From the NCBI RefSeq assembly GCF_040958095.1, contig NC_091156.1:18866202-18930201 (forward strand): a DNA stretch of 64,000 nt, read 5' to 3'. Positions within the stretch are counted from its first letter, which is position 1. Every line of letters begins with the position of its first letter. This stretch comes from Procambarus clarkii. Taxonomy: Eukaryota > Arthropoda > Malacostraca > Decapoda > Cambaridae. This document shows, one piece after another, positions 1-12,400 of this stretch. The notes below the pieces were generated by a model. It had not been told where the DNA came from, did not search any database, and saw only the letters and a list, made by a program, of their open reading frames with translations. The position numbers and the translations under genes were made by a program.

Positions 1-99
1 GCCATCCTTTACTGTATATTTTCTAGAGAATTTATTTCCATGGTATATTATGTTACCAAACCTGTTCTCTCCTAGTTGTTTTTGCAAGAAAACAAAAGG

Positions 100-215
100 T
101 GGCTCTTTGGTCCCCCCTAACTCCCAATCAACTGGTGCATGTTAATTCCCGAGCCTATTGGACTCTATCATATCTACCTTTAAAACTGTGTATGGAGTCT
201 GCCTCCATACTGTAT
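100..215 (-). repeat. 3'-end remnant of LINE family L3
   Basis: The stretch reads like the 3' tail of the LINE seen at 9437-9570: a 'ggctctttggtcc' block, 'gagcctattggactctatc', then 'gtgtatggagtctgcctcc'. Only the tail is present. Confidence 0.7.
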
Positions 216-221
216 AGTAAG

Positions 222-390
222 TAATTATCAAAAGAAGGCACCAAGCCGGGGAGGCTATGTAGCACCGACAAATGTGCGGGATATTCAAAAGGCGCTAAAT
301 ATCACTAAGGATGCCAATACGAGAACAAAGTGCATAAAGCAAACATTAAAGGAACTATAACTCTCCCACGGAATCTGCATTTAGACGCTC
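222..390 (-). repeat. 3'-end fragment of LINE family L2
   Basis: Nearly the same as 19866-20010, the 3' end of the longer L2 copy: 'taagtaattatcaaa', 'ggcaccaagccgggg', 'ggctatgtagcacc', then 'ggcgctaaatatcac'. The A/T-rich simple tail (taag repeats) lies on the left, so the element points left. Confidence 0.75.
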
Positions 391-844
391 TTCACCTTCC
401 AATTGTATATGCTTAAGAGAGTACATAGTGCAGTCAGCGCACGCGGTGACTGTGAAGTCCTCAGCTGGCTTTCATGGGGCACTCCTGATTCCGCAAACGT
501 GGTGAGGCATTTTCCCCCCTCCCAGCTGCTGCTCTAAGGGGACCATCCGTCTACCTGCAGTAGGGCCACTTGTCAGTAACACTTGGTTTGAGCATTCCAA
601 AAGACTGTCTGCCCCTTTCAAGGGTTTTCGTGCCTTGTCACCCATAAATTTTTGTGAAAACCATTACTGAGACGTGCTGAACCCTGTCAACACGATGGGT
701 GACCTTTATGACGGTCCGGCTTTGAATGATCGGTCGCCAGACTGTCCAATGTATGATGAACTCGCCTTGTTCTATGACTTCTATGACTAAAGAACAAGGC
801 GAGTGCATCTGAGCCGCATGCACAGAGTCTAAAACTATCAGGAA
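391..844. other. No gene seen; possible 5' part of the R2-like element
   Basis: Mixed-composition DNA with no convincing reading frame. It lies directly upstream of the Myb-like segment of the R2-like element and may be its decayed amino-terminal region, but no zinc-finger spacing could be supported. Confidence 0.35.
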
Positions 845-3436
845 CTATAAGTGGCCACGGTTAGAAAGGGTAGGCCCAGAGTGAGATGGACCGATGAGGA
901 GAAAAGTCTCCTGGCAAAGGAAGAGGCGAGGCTGGAAGGTAGACCCCAGAGAGGCTGGGGAGGTATTAACCAGATCCTGCAACAGCGCATTCCTATGCGA
1001 ACTCTGAGAGTCCATTAAGGGTCAAAGGTATAGGATAAAGTACAAAGAATTAGTGGTGGAATACAGAAATCGTGCGGATGGCGAGAGTTCGGAGTCTTCG
1101 CTGTCTAATTCAGATAGGGAGGACGACCAGCCTAGCTCATTAAGGTACTGTGGACGGAACGCCAATATCAGGAAGGCGGTGGGCGCTCTCAGTAGTACTG
1201 ATCCTCCTTGACAGGGTCCTACTGGAAGCAGTTTGGAAGGAAACCAGGGTGGAATTCCTCATTGGTGTTGCACCTAGGGGCCAGAAAACTGGATGGGGGA
1301 AGCACTCCTTGATGAAGCAATTGCTGACCTGGTCAATGGTAACGGCCATAACGTGGATAGGATCCTCGAGCGCCATGCTCGTGGTTACTTCTGACAAAAG
1401 ATCTGGTGACCACGCATCACTCTCTCGTCCTGCGCATAGACGGAGACCTCCACTGATAAATCGTGCTGATGTAACCCAACCTCCGACCGGACGAAAGAGG
1501 GAGCATAGAACACAATATAATTTGTGTCAGAGCCTGAACGAGAAGAACTGTTTTGCGGCTGCTGCGCACGTTCTCTCCGAAGACTGGAAAGTAGGTTGAA
1601 GGGGACATAATTATGTCAGTGGAGCAGACTCCTCTGAGGTGGAGCCAGCTCGCCTCTTTACATTTTTGGAGACACTCTTCTCTAGGCCCACATTACCGGA
1701 CCGCCACCCAATTCGTGACCGTGATCCAGTTATCTAGCAATTAGGGAACTGGATAACACCGGAGGAAATCTTTGTTGCTCTCAAAGCAAGTAAGACTTCA
1801 GCTCCTGGCCCAGACGGAATTACTGTGCTTCTCCTTAAGTCCATACCAGTCAGGGTGTTTGCAAAGCTGTTCAACCTGTGGTTAGTGAACGAATCCCTAC
1901 CTCTACCATTTCGTAAGAATAATACCAAAGCTGATACCAAAGAGACCGAATCCAGAAGCTCCTTCCCACTATCGCCCCATAATTATGTCATCTATGATAG
2001 CGAGGCTGTTCCATATGATTTTGAGCAGCAGACTATCTCAGGCAGTTAAGATCGACAGACGGGAGAAAGTTTTCGTCCCGATGGATGGGTGTACTGAAAA
2101 CCTGGTGATCCTGGATGCCTTCCTAGCCGAGGCTCGTGTGCTAAAGCACAGCATGCAGCTAGGATTTCTAGATATGCAGAAGGCTTTCAACAGCATCTCC
2201 CATCCTACCTCCAGCGGGCCATGAAACGCAAAGGCATTCCGAAGCCCTGAAGGACATACATTTTCTCGGGCTATGAACGGGCCTCAACCATAATTACCAG
2301 ATAAGGGGAAAAGTCGAAGGACATCCTGAATACTGGGGGGAAGGGGGGGGGTGAAACAAGGTGACCCTTGTCACCGTTTCTCTTCAACCTAATAACTGAT
2401 GAGGCAATAACTGGGGCTAGGGATTGAACTAGGGGGTGAAAAAGATATCAGCCCTGGTGTTCGCCGACGATTTGATAGTGGCCGCACAAAGGCCCCCCCC
2501 CCCATCCTTGTAACACGCATTTGCTACACACTGCGTGGCTCTTGCCTTACGGTGAATGCTGCAAAATGCCTTATGCTATGCTTAGTAGTGGATGGGCATC
2601 AGAAGACATGGCATGTCCCCACCAGGTACAAATACCATGTCGGAGTCGATGTCATTGATACTATGAGTGTGGTGGACGAGTACTAGCACTTAGGCATATT
2701 TATCAGGGCCGGAGGCAGACGTTAATCCTATGGTTCCCTGTTTGAGAAGGGTCTAACCAGCACCACTAAAACCTCCCTCAAACCCCAATAGAGACTATCT
2801 ACTTAAACACCACCTAATTCCCAAAATGAACCACCGGGTTGTCCTCGAACGTGTGCTTATGATGAAGGCTCGGCAGGCGGTTGCAGCAGGCCATTCGTGG
2901 GCTGGCTACGACTGTCCAACGATACCCGTAACTCCTCCTTTCATTCTGACAAAGAACGGTGGACGTGGAATTTCCAACTTTGCAGTATCAATCCGCCTAC
3001 TAAAGAACAAGCGGCTCATGGCGATGGTTGAGACGGAGGATCCAGTGGTAGTGGCAGCGGCTCTCCTATCCGTATTCCAAGCGCGAATGCATCGATGGGT
3101 AGACTCAACCACCTTCTAACCCCTTCTAACAATACGTCTGAGCGCTCTAGGGTTTGAAAAGTAAAACTGTTCAGCATGGTTAATTGTGCTGGCCTTGCAT
3201 CTACTTGTGAGGTTCCATCTTGCCACAAGTGGGTCTTGTCCGGTACCCGTCTGCTAAGCAGAGGAGACTTAGCTCATGCCATCTAGATTAGAACCAACTC
3301 TGTAGCCACTCCGTCTAGAGCTACAAGGGGTAGACCCGAGGCTTCTGGTCTGTAACGCTTGCCGGAGACCAAGGACTTTGGGCCACATATCCCAAGCCTG
3401 CTATAAAACATATGGGGCTCGGGTGAAACGTGGTGC
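845..3436 (+). pseudogene. Degenerate R2-like non-LTR retrotransposon
   Basis: Pieces of one ORF lie in order but in several frames and with stops. Near 858-935 a Myb-like segment reads RWTDEEKSLLAKEEARLEG. Near 1747-1830 an RT fragment contains KASKTSAPGPDGIT. At 1985-2215 an RT core contains 'VPMDGCTENLVILDA' and 'LDMQKAFNSISH'. Near 2350 'VKQGDP' continues after a shift as SPFLFNLITDEAI. Near 2452-2470 the catalytic box ALVFADDLIV is present. At 2826-3115 is the post-RT region, and near 3345-3400 a CX2CX7HX4C knuckle (CNAC...GHISQAC). This domain order (Myb, RT, CCHC) is typical of the R2/NeSL group, which end in a restriction-like endonuclease. Here the sequence stops at the knuckle, where an L2 LINE begins in the opposite direction. 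The element is dead. Its assignment to R2 itself rather than a relative is an inference from memory. Confidence 0.75.
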
Positions 3437-4255
3437 TCGGAACGCACTTCCACATGCCCCGGGAGGTAGAGCGAGAAACAGAGCAGAAGTCAACTTAAAA
3501 AACAGCGTCATGAAAGAGAAAGGGGGTTCGGGGAATAGGCAGATCATAGAGGTCAGAAAGAGTAGCTCATAACATGAAGAGGTCACTGTTGTGGAGGTCA
3601 TCAAAAACACGCCAAGTGAAGATCAAATAAAGAGAAGACTAGCAGAGAGAAAGATCAAGACAGGAAGTGTTGCGAGTGCAGGGGTCAAAATGAGTGGGTT
3701 TCCCAGAATTCAGAAGAGACAGAGAAGAAGAGAGGACAAATAGTTGAAGAAGGTGGCCCCCCGGGTGTTTGTCAGAACATCTCCCCAGAGGGAATGCCGA
3801 CAGGTAAAATCACCCAACAGGAGCACAGGCTCCGGTAAGGAGTCCAACAGGTGTTTAAGATCAGGAAGAGAAAGTGGGACAGTTGGGGGGAGATAAAGGG
3901 AAGACTGTATATTATTTACTCTTAAAAGATATTGGCCGCAGAACACTGAATGGGCGACTGAAATAGTAAGGCGACGAAGGGAATATCATAACGGATCAAG
4001 AGAGCAGTAGAGGCATGGGCCCAGCAAAAGCTGGAGGCGAAGAGAGAAAGGAATAATCACAGAAGCGACCAGGACGAACGCTTAGCATCGGCTCCTGGAG
4101 ACAAATACATAGCGGTGAAAACTGTGCGATCAGAAGTTGGAGTTCATGGAAGTTGACATAAAAACCACGAATATTCCTTTGAAGAACACAGACATGGACA
4201 AAAAGAGAAAAAATAAATAGAGATAAGGTGGAAACAAAGGCAAAGAAGAACATAG
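3437..4255 (-). pseudogene. LINE family L2, endonuclease-domain remnant
   Basis: Decayed apurinic-type endonuclease of a non-LTR retrotransposon. Visible pieces are 'RNIRGFYVNFHELQLLIAQF' and 'CICLQEPML' (amino-terminal strand and catalytic Glu region, 4100-4230) and LLLGDFTCRHSLWGD (GDF-H-W motif, about 3775-3830). The left end (3437-3520) matches 22660-22740 of the longer L2 copy, so the family is the same. The reverse transcriptase is absent; the sequence switches abruptly to the R2-like element. Confidence 0.7.
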
Positions 4256-5375
4256 TAGACTAAGGAAGATCAGGACCAGGATTAGTGAAATCAGGGTGAC
4301 GGGGCATGGGCAAAGCTAGCGAAGATAATGGAGGCAAGGGAGCTGGAGGACGGACCAGCGGCGGACTGACAGTCTGGAGCGGGAGGAGGCATCGGAGAGG
4401 GGAGGTCAAGGGAATTGGGGGCAGGAAGGACAGAAACAGGAGAGGGTATTGGATCAAAGGCAGCATCCAAGAGAGGATCATGGACCAAGGGAAGCTCCAT
4501 AGTAGGGACAGGTGACTGCCACTGAAATGGGTGGGGAAGTAGGGATATTGTAGAAGTCGGAAGGTGAGGAATATATTGAAGCCTTCTTACCCACCGGGGA
4601 GGAAGAAGGAGAAAAGCCATGCTTACGTTTCTGACGTAGAGAGACAGGCATACCATCAGAAATGTAGTGGGCGACCTCCTCGACAGTTTGAACAAAAGGA
4701 AAATTGGAACGGTCAACATGAAGAACGCTGGGAGGAGGATGGACAACGGCCCGAAGAGACAGGCGGTGAGAAGGGCCAAAAACAGACGGGAGGGCTTAGA
4801 AGGAGGAGTGGGGCGAGAAGGGAAAGAGGGCACAAGAGAAAAGGAAGACCGGGAAGGAAGGAAACATCAGACGGAGAACTGAGAGAAAGACCCTTTGGCC
4901 CAAAACGCAAAGGAGCAGAAGGTGGTGGTGGTTGAGATGTTGGAGTCCAAGGCCTCGAAATGGTTGCGAAACTGAGAAAGTAGGAGAGGGCGAAGAGAAG
5001 TGGAATGCAATAGACGAGCATAAGACATGCCAGAGGAAGAGGGAAGATGGCGAACCTGGCGTCTTGCTTCAGGAAAAGACAAATGATCACTGTTTTAAAC
5101 TGAGCAATTTATGCAGAGTCTGGGAAGAAGGGCACTCCATCTTAGAATGACCCAAGATTCCACACAAGGGGCATAGACACACTTCACTTGTGCACCTGAA
5201 GGGACCATGACCAAATCTCCAACACCTGTTGCAGAGGCGAGGAGAGGGGATGTATTCCTGAACGGAGCATCGGGCACCAGCAAGAATTACGGAAGACGAA
5301 TGGGACCGACCATCAAACATGACCTTCACAACGCAAAGAGACGCAAACTTGCCCCTCTTACAAACCATGTCTGAA
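4256..5375 (-). pseudogene. LINE family L2, ORF1 (zinc-knuckle Gag-like), 3' part
   Basis: Frame 5087-5368 encodes two adjacent CX2CX4HX4C knuckles: CNRCWRFGHGPFRC and CPLCGILGHSKMEC, preceded by a short basic stretch. This arrangement is typical of ORF1 proteins of Jockey/I-type LINEs, which bind the element RNA. The remainder (4256-5080) is Ser/Pro-rich and frame-shifted. The upstream part of the ORF is separated by the MITE at 5376-5701. Confidence 0.75.
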
Positions 5376-5701
5376 TTTGGCCGTTTAGCCGTCTGACCGA
5401 AATTGGACGTAATTTGAAAATGAAAAAAAATTAAAATTAAAATAAATCTGGGATATTTTTTCCTAAAACCGTAAGTTAAGGGTCCTCTGGTAGGTTAGGA
5501 GGGCAGGAAAATCTCCTAAAGTTTCAAAATGTCATGAAAATCGTTAATTGAAAGTTAACTCTTCTAACCTTTCCGAGTAAGCCGGAGGACTCAAACAGAA
5601 AACGGGACAGTACGTCACTTTCGTGAGCTGATTTCATTTCAAACTGTGTCCATTTTTTACCATACGAGCGAAAAGCAGCATTTTTAAGAGGACGGGTTGG
5701 A
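5376..5701. mobile_element. MITE-like element nested in the L2 ORF1
   Basis: A 325-bp AT-rich segment interrupts the L2 ORF1. Its right end reads 'tttttaagaggacgggttg'. The same sequence recurs in the opposite orientation at 38085-38420 and in part at 34010-34172, including the inner blocks 'cccttaacttac' and 'gtcctctggtaggtta'. In the 38-kb copy both ends carry a GTCCTCTT-type motif, so terminal inverted repeats are likely. No coding capacity. Confidence 0.65.
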
Positions 5702-6400
5702 CGACGACGACCACGAGGGGAGGGGGGTCGAGTGAATGTATCTGGAGGACAGAATGGCTTGGGCTTCAAAGATATACTTAATATCCTCATGGCAGTCTTT
5801 CAGTTCCCTATCACCAGTCGCAACATGGTGCGGGAGAAGAACTGGGCCACTGCTGGCATTCAACCGTGCATTTTTGGAGATCCAAACAGCGGTCTTCCCA
5901 ATGCAAGACAACGAAGCCAAGTGGGCAGCCACTTCATGAGAATTGGTTGCAAGAACACAGGTACCAGTACGGGTGGGGTTTAAGGTGTCAAACGTATCCA
6001 CCGAATCAACACTGGGGTTATGGAGGAATAAAACATCAGGACGAGTAGGGTCAACATGACTAAGATCAAAATACTTAGTCCACGCAGCAGGACCAAAGCC
6101 TGGAAAGTAGAAGATTGGGAAGGAATCATGCGCGAGCTAGCGCGGTGGTGACGGCGCCGAGCACGTCCAGTAAGAGAGGGGATAAAAGGCGCAGTTGTGA
6201 CGAATGATCAAGCCACTCCAGGTGATGAGGTGGTCATCACTGGGGGCATGGGGCTCAACCCCGCCACAGAGGTGGGAGGGGAGCAGAGAGGGGTAGTCAG
6301 GAGTGAGAAGTAGCATAGTCGGGGGCCCAATGGAGCAGGGGCTACAGAGCCCGGCCTTCCAGCCCACTCCGACTCTGGGGCCTGGTCGCGCACCCCACTA
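5702..6400 (-). pseudogene. LINE family L2, ORF1 amino-terminal part
   Basis: Reads on the minus strand from about 6000 to 5702: VDTFDTLNPTRTGTCV..., then CIGKTAVWISKNARLN..., then GDRELKDCHEDIKYIFEAQ. This matches the RNA-binding amino-terminal half of the zinc-knuckle ORF1 that continues at 5375 beyond the MITE. Upstream of 6000 the frame is lost. The 5' boundary near 6400 is a guess. Confidence 0.55.
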
Positions 6401-8133
6401 GTCTGAGAAGTTAAAAAGAGGATCAGATATCGGCATATAAACAGGTAAAAATTTCATCTACGAATAAGCCCCCATACCTATCATGGAGCCACAATCAGAG
6501 GATAGGACACCCGACAAGACGGGGTCCCCCCAGGGGGTGCATCGTGGGTATACGCCCTGCAAGCGCCACCTCATGAACCGTCAGTCCGTCGAGATCGGGT
6601 TCAGCAACAAATTTAAAGACTGACAATAAAAGCGCTCCCTCGCTCGACAACGTCAGGTACCACAGTTCTACGGGTGAGAGTGCGGGCCTCCCCAAACACC
6701 CGGGTGTCAAAACAGAAGAAGACGTCTGAAAGAATAATCAAGAATGGCAAAAAGCCAGCGGGAAAGAACAATCAGGAAGGAGAAGAGATGGGGGGGGGGG
6801 GGAGGAAGAATTAAACAATAAGGAAGAGGAAAAGGCATCCAGCACAATTCGCGAAGACAGCAGCAGGAGCATAAACCTTCAAAAGGACAGGACTGTTCCA
6901 TTTAGCATCACACTCCGGCTCCATACTGTATAGTGTACATATTGCCTCCTCGTACTGTGTTGTGAACGTAATCACATCATTATGGCTTAACAACATACCT
7001 TGTCTCACTAATATTTTATTGTTATGTACTTGGCTACAACTTCACACGAAGATGTGTTAACTAGTAAATAATTAACAAGTTTTACACAACTCTGCTTTCA
7101 ATACTTTTCTATATATATTACCAAGTGGAGTGTCCGACGGTGTTCGGGTCGACCCTCAAAGATTGCGCCATTTAAGTGTTGGGAACCAGGGGGTCGACCC
7201 AGTGCCAGGGAGTCGACCCAGTGCCAGGGAGTCGACCGGGTCTCCGGGTCGTGCCATGATGGGGCCAACCCGACAATACATTCTATGGACTCGGCCGCCC
7301 GCATTTGACTGATTTGCAGGGGGAGGGAGAGGGGGGGGGGATATGTGTCATGAATGCCGAACCCCGTTTTATTAGGATCAATGGGGCCGACCCTGACACA
7401 CCCATGTTGGTCACCTTTCCTTTACCAATCACCACGCAAAGTTAGGCGAGGCTTGCCCCAAACGTCTGTCCTCTATGTGGGGACATAATAATACAAACTA
7501 TGATAATAATAATACAATTAAAACCTGCGTTCATTAATACATATTATATTCATGAATATTAGGCTTATAATCACTTAAATTAATCACACAACTTTTAAAA
7601 TAGACAATAACACAATTGTACTCAATAAGTAAAAAAATATTATAAACTAAGAATTTACAGGTGAGGACAACATCCTCACTACTATCGCTAACAATGTGGG
7701 ACTCGGCTCATTATATCACCAAGGGCCGTCAGGTTCACAATGTACAAGTCAAATACTGACTTGTTAAAATTTACAAGTAAGTATTTGGCTTGTAGTTCAT
7801 TAGAACATGTTCAAAGCTATGACTCGAGACGAGTTTCGTTCACCCGTGTTGTAAACCTTGCCTACAAAAAAAAGCACTACCTAATATTACCTAGACCTAA
7901 CTATATGCATAAACGCGCAATGTATAATCATGTTAATTAACATTTAACAAAAACACTTATTGTACTCTATAGAAGATTCATCCTCTTGCTTGATTGTCTA
8001 ATGTACAAGTCAAATATTGACTTACTAAAATCTACGTATGTCAGTATTTGGCTTACAGCTTAAGACCGAGTCTATAGAACAAGTGATGCCCCAGCTGGCA
8101 ACAAGTAGGCTAATTATTGTTATTATTGACCTG
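6401..8133. other. Unannotated, mostly AT-rich DNA downstream of CUB-A
   Basis: No gene recognised. There is a G-run near 6790 and a 19-21-bp direct repeat containing 'gagtcgacccagtgccag' at about 7188-7235. From 7480 on the sequence is AT-rich. Two similar segments at 7739-7800 and 8001-8060 both contain 'atgtacaagtcaaatactgac' variants. Confidence 0.5.
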
Positions 8134-8139
8134 TTTATT
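8134..8139 (-). promoter_or_regulatory. Candidate polyadenylation signal of CUB-A
   Basis: AATAAA on the minus strand, about 80 nt after the CUB-A stop codon, in an AT-rich context. Position and motif suit a short 3' UTR; no transcript evidence. Confidence 0.5.
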
Positions 8140-8217
8140 ATTACAGCAACGTAAACAAATTACAAGTGGAGACAGTTGGAGTATTATACATAATAGTAAT
8201 AATATATTCAATAATAA

Positions 8218-8327
8218 TTATGCGCAGCTGGTAATCTGTCTGTAGTTGAGTCTAAAGCCGCGGTTGATGGTGTCTCGCGTCTCGTTGTCGTCCGTCTTCA
8301 CGTACAGGATGAAGGGCTGGGACGTGG
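8218..8327 (-). CDS. CUB-A last exon
   Basis: 110 bp ending in TAA. Reads TSQPFILYVKTDDNE, then NRGFRLNYRQITSCA and stop. FxLYVKTD and GFxLxY are the final CUB strands. The acceptor is CGTGGCAG. The stop position agrees exactly with CUB-B. Confidence 0.9.
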
Positions 8328-9383
8328 CTGCCACGGGAAAGGACATAATGTAATTATTACAGAAGGTTTCATTGAAAAGTTTCATTGAACAGCGACAAGA
8401 TAATTAACGCCATCAAGGTTGAGTAATTATGAAAAAAAAGGAAGCCACCAAGCCGGGAAGAAGTAAACACTGATTTACACATCATATCGGTGATTCCCCG
8501 TTGAACTAACTCCACTGTTGGATATATGGTGCCCATGGGGATCAAGATGAAGTAAAGTGTCCCTGTGTTGAAATTGAAATATAAATAAGTTTATTGAGGT
8601 AAAATACACACAAAGGGATGAGGTAGCTCAAGCTATTCTCACCCCGTTCAGTACATCGTGTTAATACATACATAGACACACATCACAAGCAATAAACATA
8701 TTACCAAACATTCTGAGAGATAAACATGTACGTTTCCTCCTTTACACAAGTAGTCCCTGTGTTTGTTCACGTGTGTGGACATACACATGGAGGTCAGGAC
8801 ACAGGTGAGGGAGTCCGTAGTACAGGTAAAGAAGCTTATGATACAGGTGAGGTAGACATGGTACAGGTGAGGGAGATTAAGGTACAGGTGAGGGAGATTA
8901 AGGTACAGGTGACGAAGGGGTTACTTACTAGTAACTGAGGGAGGGAAGCCGAGGCCACAGTACCTTCCAGCGGGCATGGCAACAGTACTGGTGGAGGAAG
9001 TGGTGTACATCCCCCCGGGGATGACCACGTAGTCCGTAGTACAGTCACTGTCCCGGCTGCTCGTGATAATGGTACCTGTACAGAGTCTAGAGTAAGTACT
9101 GGCGCTCTTTCGCAGAACACATTTGAGGCAAATTTGAATCCAACGAAGCTTCCGAGGCAAGTTTGAAGGTTCCTTGTGTGTGTAGTACACTACATGTTGC
9201 TGTGTGTTCCTTGTGTGTGTAGTATACTACATGTTGCTGTGTGTACTACACCACATGGTGCTGTGTGTTCCTTGTGTGTGTAGTACTCTAGACACAAGCT
9301 AGCATATGTGGACAGCAGCATATTAGTCTTGAGAAACCCCAGTCATATTTAATGTCTTGAATGAATGAATGAATGAATATGTA

Positions 9384-9437
<54 letters not shown>

Positions 9438-12400
9438 TTTACGGGGGTTGAGCTTTGGCTCTTTGGTTCCGCTTCTCAACCGTCAAGCAACTGGTGTACA
9501 GGTTCCTGAGCCTATTGGGCTCTATCATATCTACATTTAAAACTGTGTATGGAGTCAGCCTCCACCACATTGCTCTCTAATGCATTCCACCTATTAACTA
9601 CTCTGACACTGAAAAAGTTCTTTCTAACGTTCCTGTGGCTCATTTGTATACTCGGTTTCCACCTGTGTCCCCTTGTTCGCATACCACCAGTGTTGAATAG
9701 TTTATCCTTGTCTACCCAGTTAATTCCCCTGAGGATTTTGTAGGTAGTGATCATGTCTCCTCTCACTCTTCTATCTTCCAGTGTCGTAAGGTGCATTTTC
9801 CGCAGCCTTTCCTTGTAACTCATGGCTCTTAGTTCTGGGACTAGTCTAGTGGCAAACTTCTGAACTTTTTCCAGCTTCGTCTTGTGCTAGACAAGGTACG
9901 AGCTCCATGCTGGTGCCGAATACTTCAGGATTGGTCTTACATATGTGGTATACAAGGTTCTAAAGGATTCCTTACACAGGTTTCTGAAGGCACTTCTGAT
10001 GTTAGCCAGCCTCGCATACGGGGCATAAAAGGAAGGAGGGCTGGGGGGGGGGGAAGTTGGGGGGATAGGGAGGGCTTAGAAGGGTAGAGGATACTGGAGG
10101 GTTTAGGGGGGGGGGGAGAAGGGAGGGCATGTGGGATTAGGGAGAGTTTGGGGGGGATATGGGAGATCCTGGGGAGGGGGGAGGGTGCCCAAGTTGGACA
10201 CCTTGGGCACCAAGGGTTGGGGCAGGTAGGGCATCTATTGGGTGGAGGATGGGGAAGGTGCTTCTCTCACTGTGTCTGTTGAGCTGCTTGTGGAGGGTTC
10301 CCCGCTCCCCTCTGGGATTGTAGGGCTCGGGGTTGTGGCTCCCTGAATTCTTTCTTTCTCCCTGCGCTCTCTCCTCACGGCTGCTGCCCTCCTTCTCTCG
10401 TCCCTTGTCATATCCCTCTGCAGGAATGCTTTTTTGAATTTCTGTACATTTGCTAGTCTGCTCTTCCTTGCTAACAAGTCCTCTTTTATTCTCTGGCTTT
10501 TGAATACCACCTTTATCACTCGGTCTCTGTCCTTGTTATACCGTCCAATCCTGAAAACCTTTTAAATTTCTTTGTTAGCCCTTTCCCTCTTTACCCCTTT
10601 AAAGATCTCATTAACTTCATCTTTGTCCTTGTCTCTTGTCTTCTCCTTACCTCTGAACTTTTTCCAGCTTCGTCTTGTGCTTAGCAAGGTACGGGCTCCA
10701 TGCTGGGGCTGCATACTCCAGGATTGGTCTTACATATGTAGTATACAAGGTTCTGAAAGATTCCTTACACAGGCTTCTGAAGGCAGTCCTGATGTTATCC
10801 AGCCTTCCATATGCTGCTGACATTATTCTTTTCATGTGGGCTTCAAGAGACAGGTTTGGCGTGATATCAACTCCTAGATCTTTCTGGGCTCAGGACTAGG
10901 ACTGAATAATTCCCCACCCCTTTCTTTGTGTCTCCTCTTTGCTTCTGCAGCCTTCCTTCTCTCTTCCCTCGTCATGTTCCTTTGCAGAAAAGCGTCCTCG
11001 TATTCATTTAGCCTCATGAGTCTGATCTTCCTGGATAGGATTTCCTAGTTCATCGCCTCGTTCATGAGCACTAACTTTATCAATTTTTTCCTTTCCTTCT
11101 TGTAGCCGCCCAGCCTGAAAACCTTCTCTGTGTTGCCATTAGCCCCTACCATATCCAGACCCTCCAAGATCTTTGTCACCGTTGCTCAGTCCTCCCTTCT
11201 CCACTTCTCCCTGTTGGATCCTTCCAGTTCCTGAACAACTATAAGTTTTTTTCTCTCCAGCATTTATGTGGAGCACTTTGCAGCTTCCTGGGAAGTAGCT
11301 GCTTTCATACCTGCTTCCTCTAAAGCAGCTTTAGCACTTTGGTTGTTAACCAGTATTTCTACAAACGAGTCTCCCTGGAAGGAGACCCTCCATCAGCTCC
11401 ATCCCCTGTTTTCAGGAGGTTGCTTGCCTCGTTCTGGTTCGAAATCTGATTTTCCTCCGAGTCTCATCTCTTCCTTGGCTTCCCCCAGCTCACTCTGGAG
11501 GCTCTGTAATATTGCATTCATTTCTCTCAGTTCATTGCTGAATTCCGCTAATACCTGGTTGATCCAGCCACAGGTAGTATATCCTCCATTCTCCCCCATG
11601 CCCTGTGTGCGGTGACGTGTCTGGGTCTCTCTCTCTGGCCCACTTAAGTGGAGCAGAGAGAGATTAAGGCAGTAGGAGTTCGTGTGTATTCACCTAACTG
11701 TAATCACCTAGTTGTGCTTGCGGGGGACTGAGCTTTGCTCTTTCAGCCGATCTCTCAACTGTCAGTCAATTAACTGTTTCTAACTATTTTTTTTCCCCCC
11801 CACACACAACGAGGAAGTAGCCCGTAACAGCTGTCTAACTCCCAGGTACCTATTTACTTTTAGGTTACAGGGGCATCAGGGAAAAAGAAACTCTGGTCAT
11901 TTGTTTCTGCCATCAGCGGGGATCGAACCCGGACCCTAGGATTACGAGTCCAGAGCGCTGTCCACTCAGCTATGAGGCCCCCTCCACTCAGCTGTCGGGT
12001 GTGTGCGTGTGCGTGTGCGTGTGTGTGTGTGTGTACTCACCTATTTGTCTGCAGGATCGAGCATTGACTCTTGGATCCCGCCTTTCGAGCCATCGGTTGT
12101 TTACAGCAATGACTCCGGTCCTATTTTCCTATCATATCTACCTTGAGGTGCTTCCGGGGCTTAGCGTCCCCGCGGCCCGGTCGTCTACCAGGCCTCCCTG
12201 CATATCTAGTTTTAAAATTATGAATAGAATTTGCTTCCACAACCTGTTCCATAAGTGCATTCCATTTTTCCCCTACTCTCACGCTAAAAGAAAATTTCCT
12301 AACATCTCTGACTCATCCGAGTTTCCAGCTTCCACCCATGTCCCCTCATTCTGTTACTATTCCGTGTGAACATTTTGTCTATGCCCATTCTGTTAATCCC

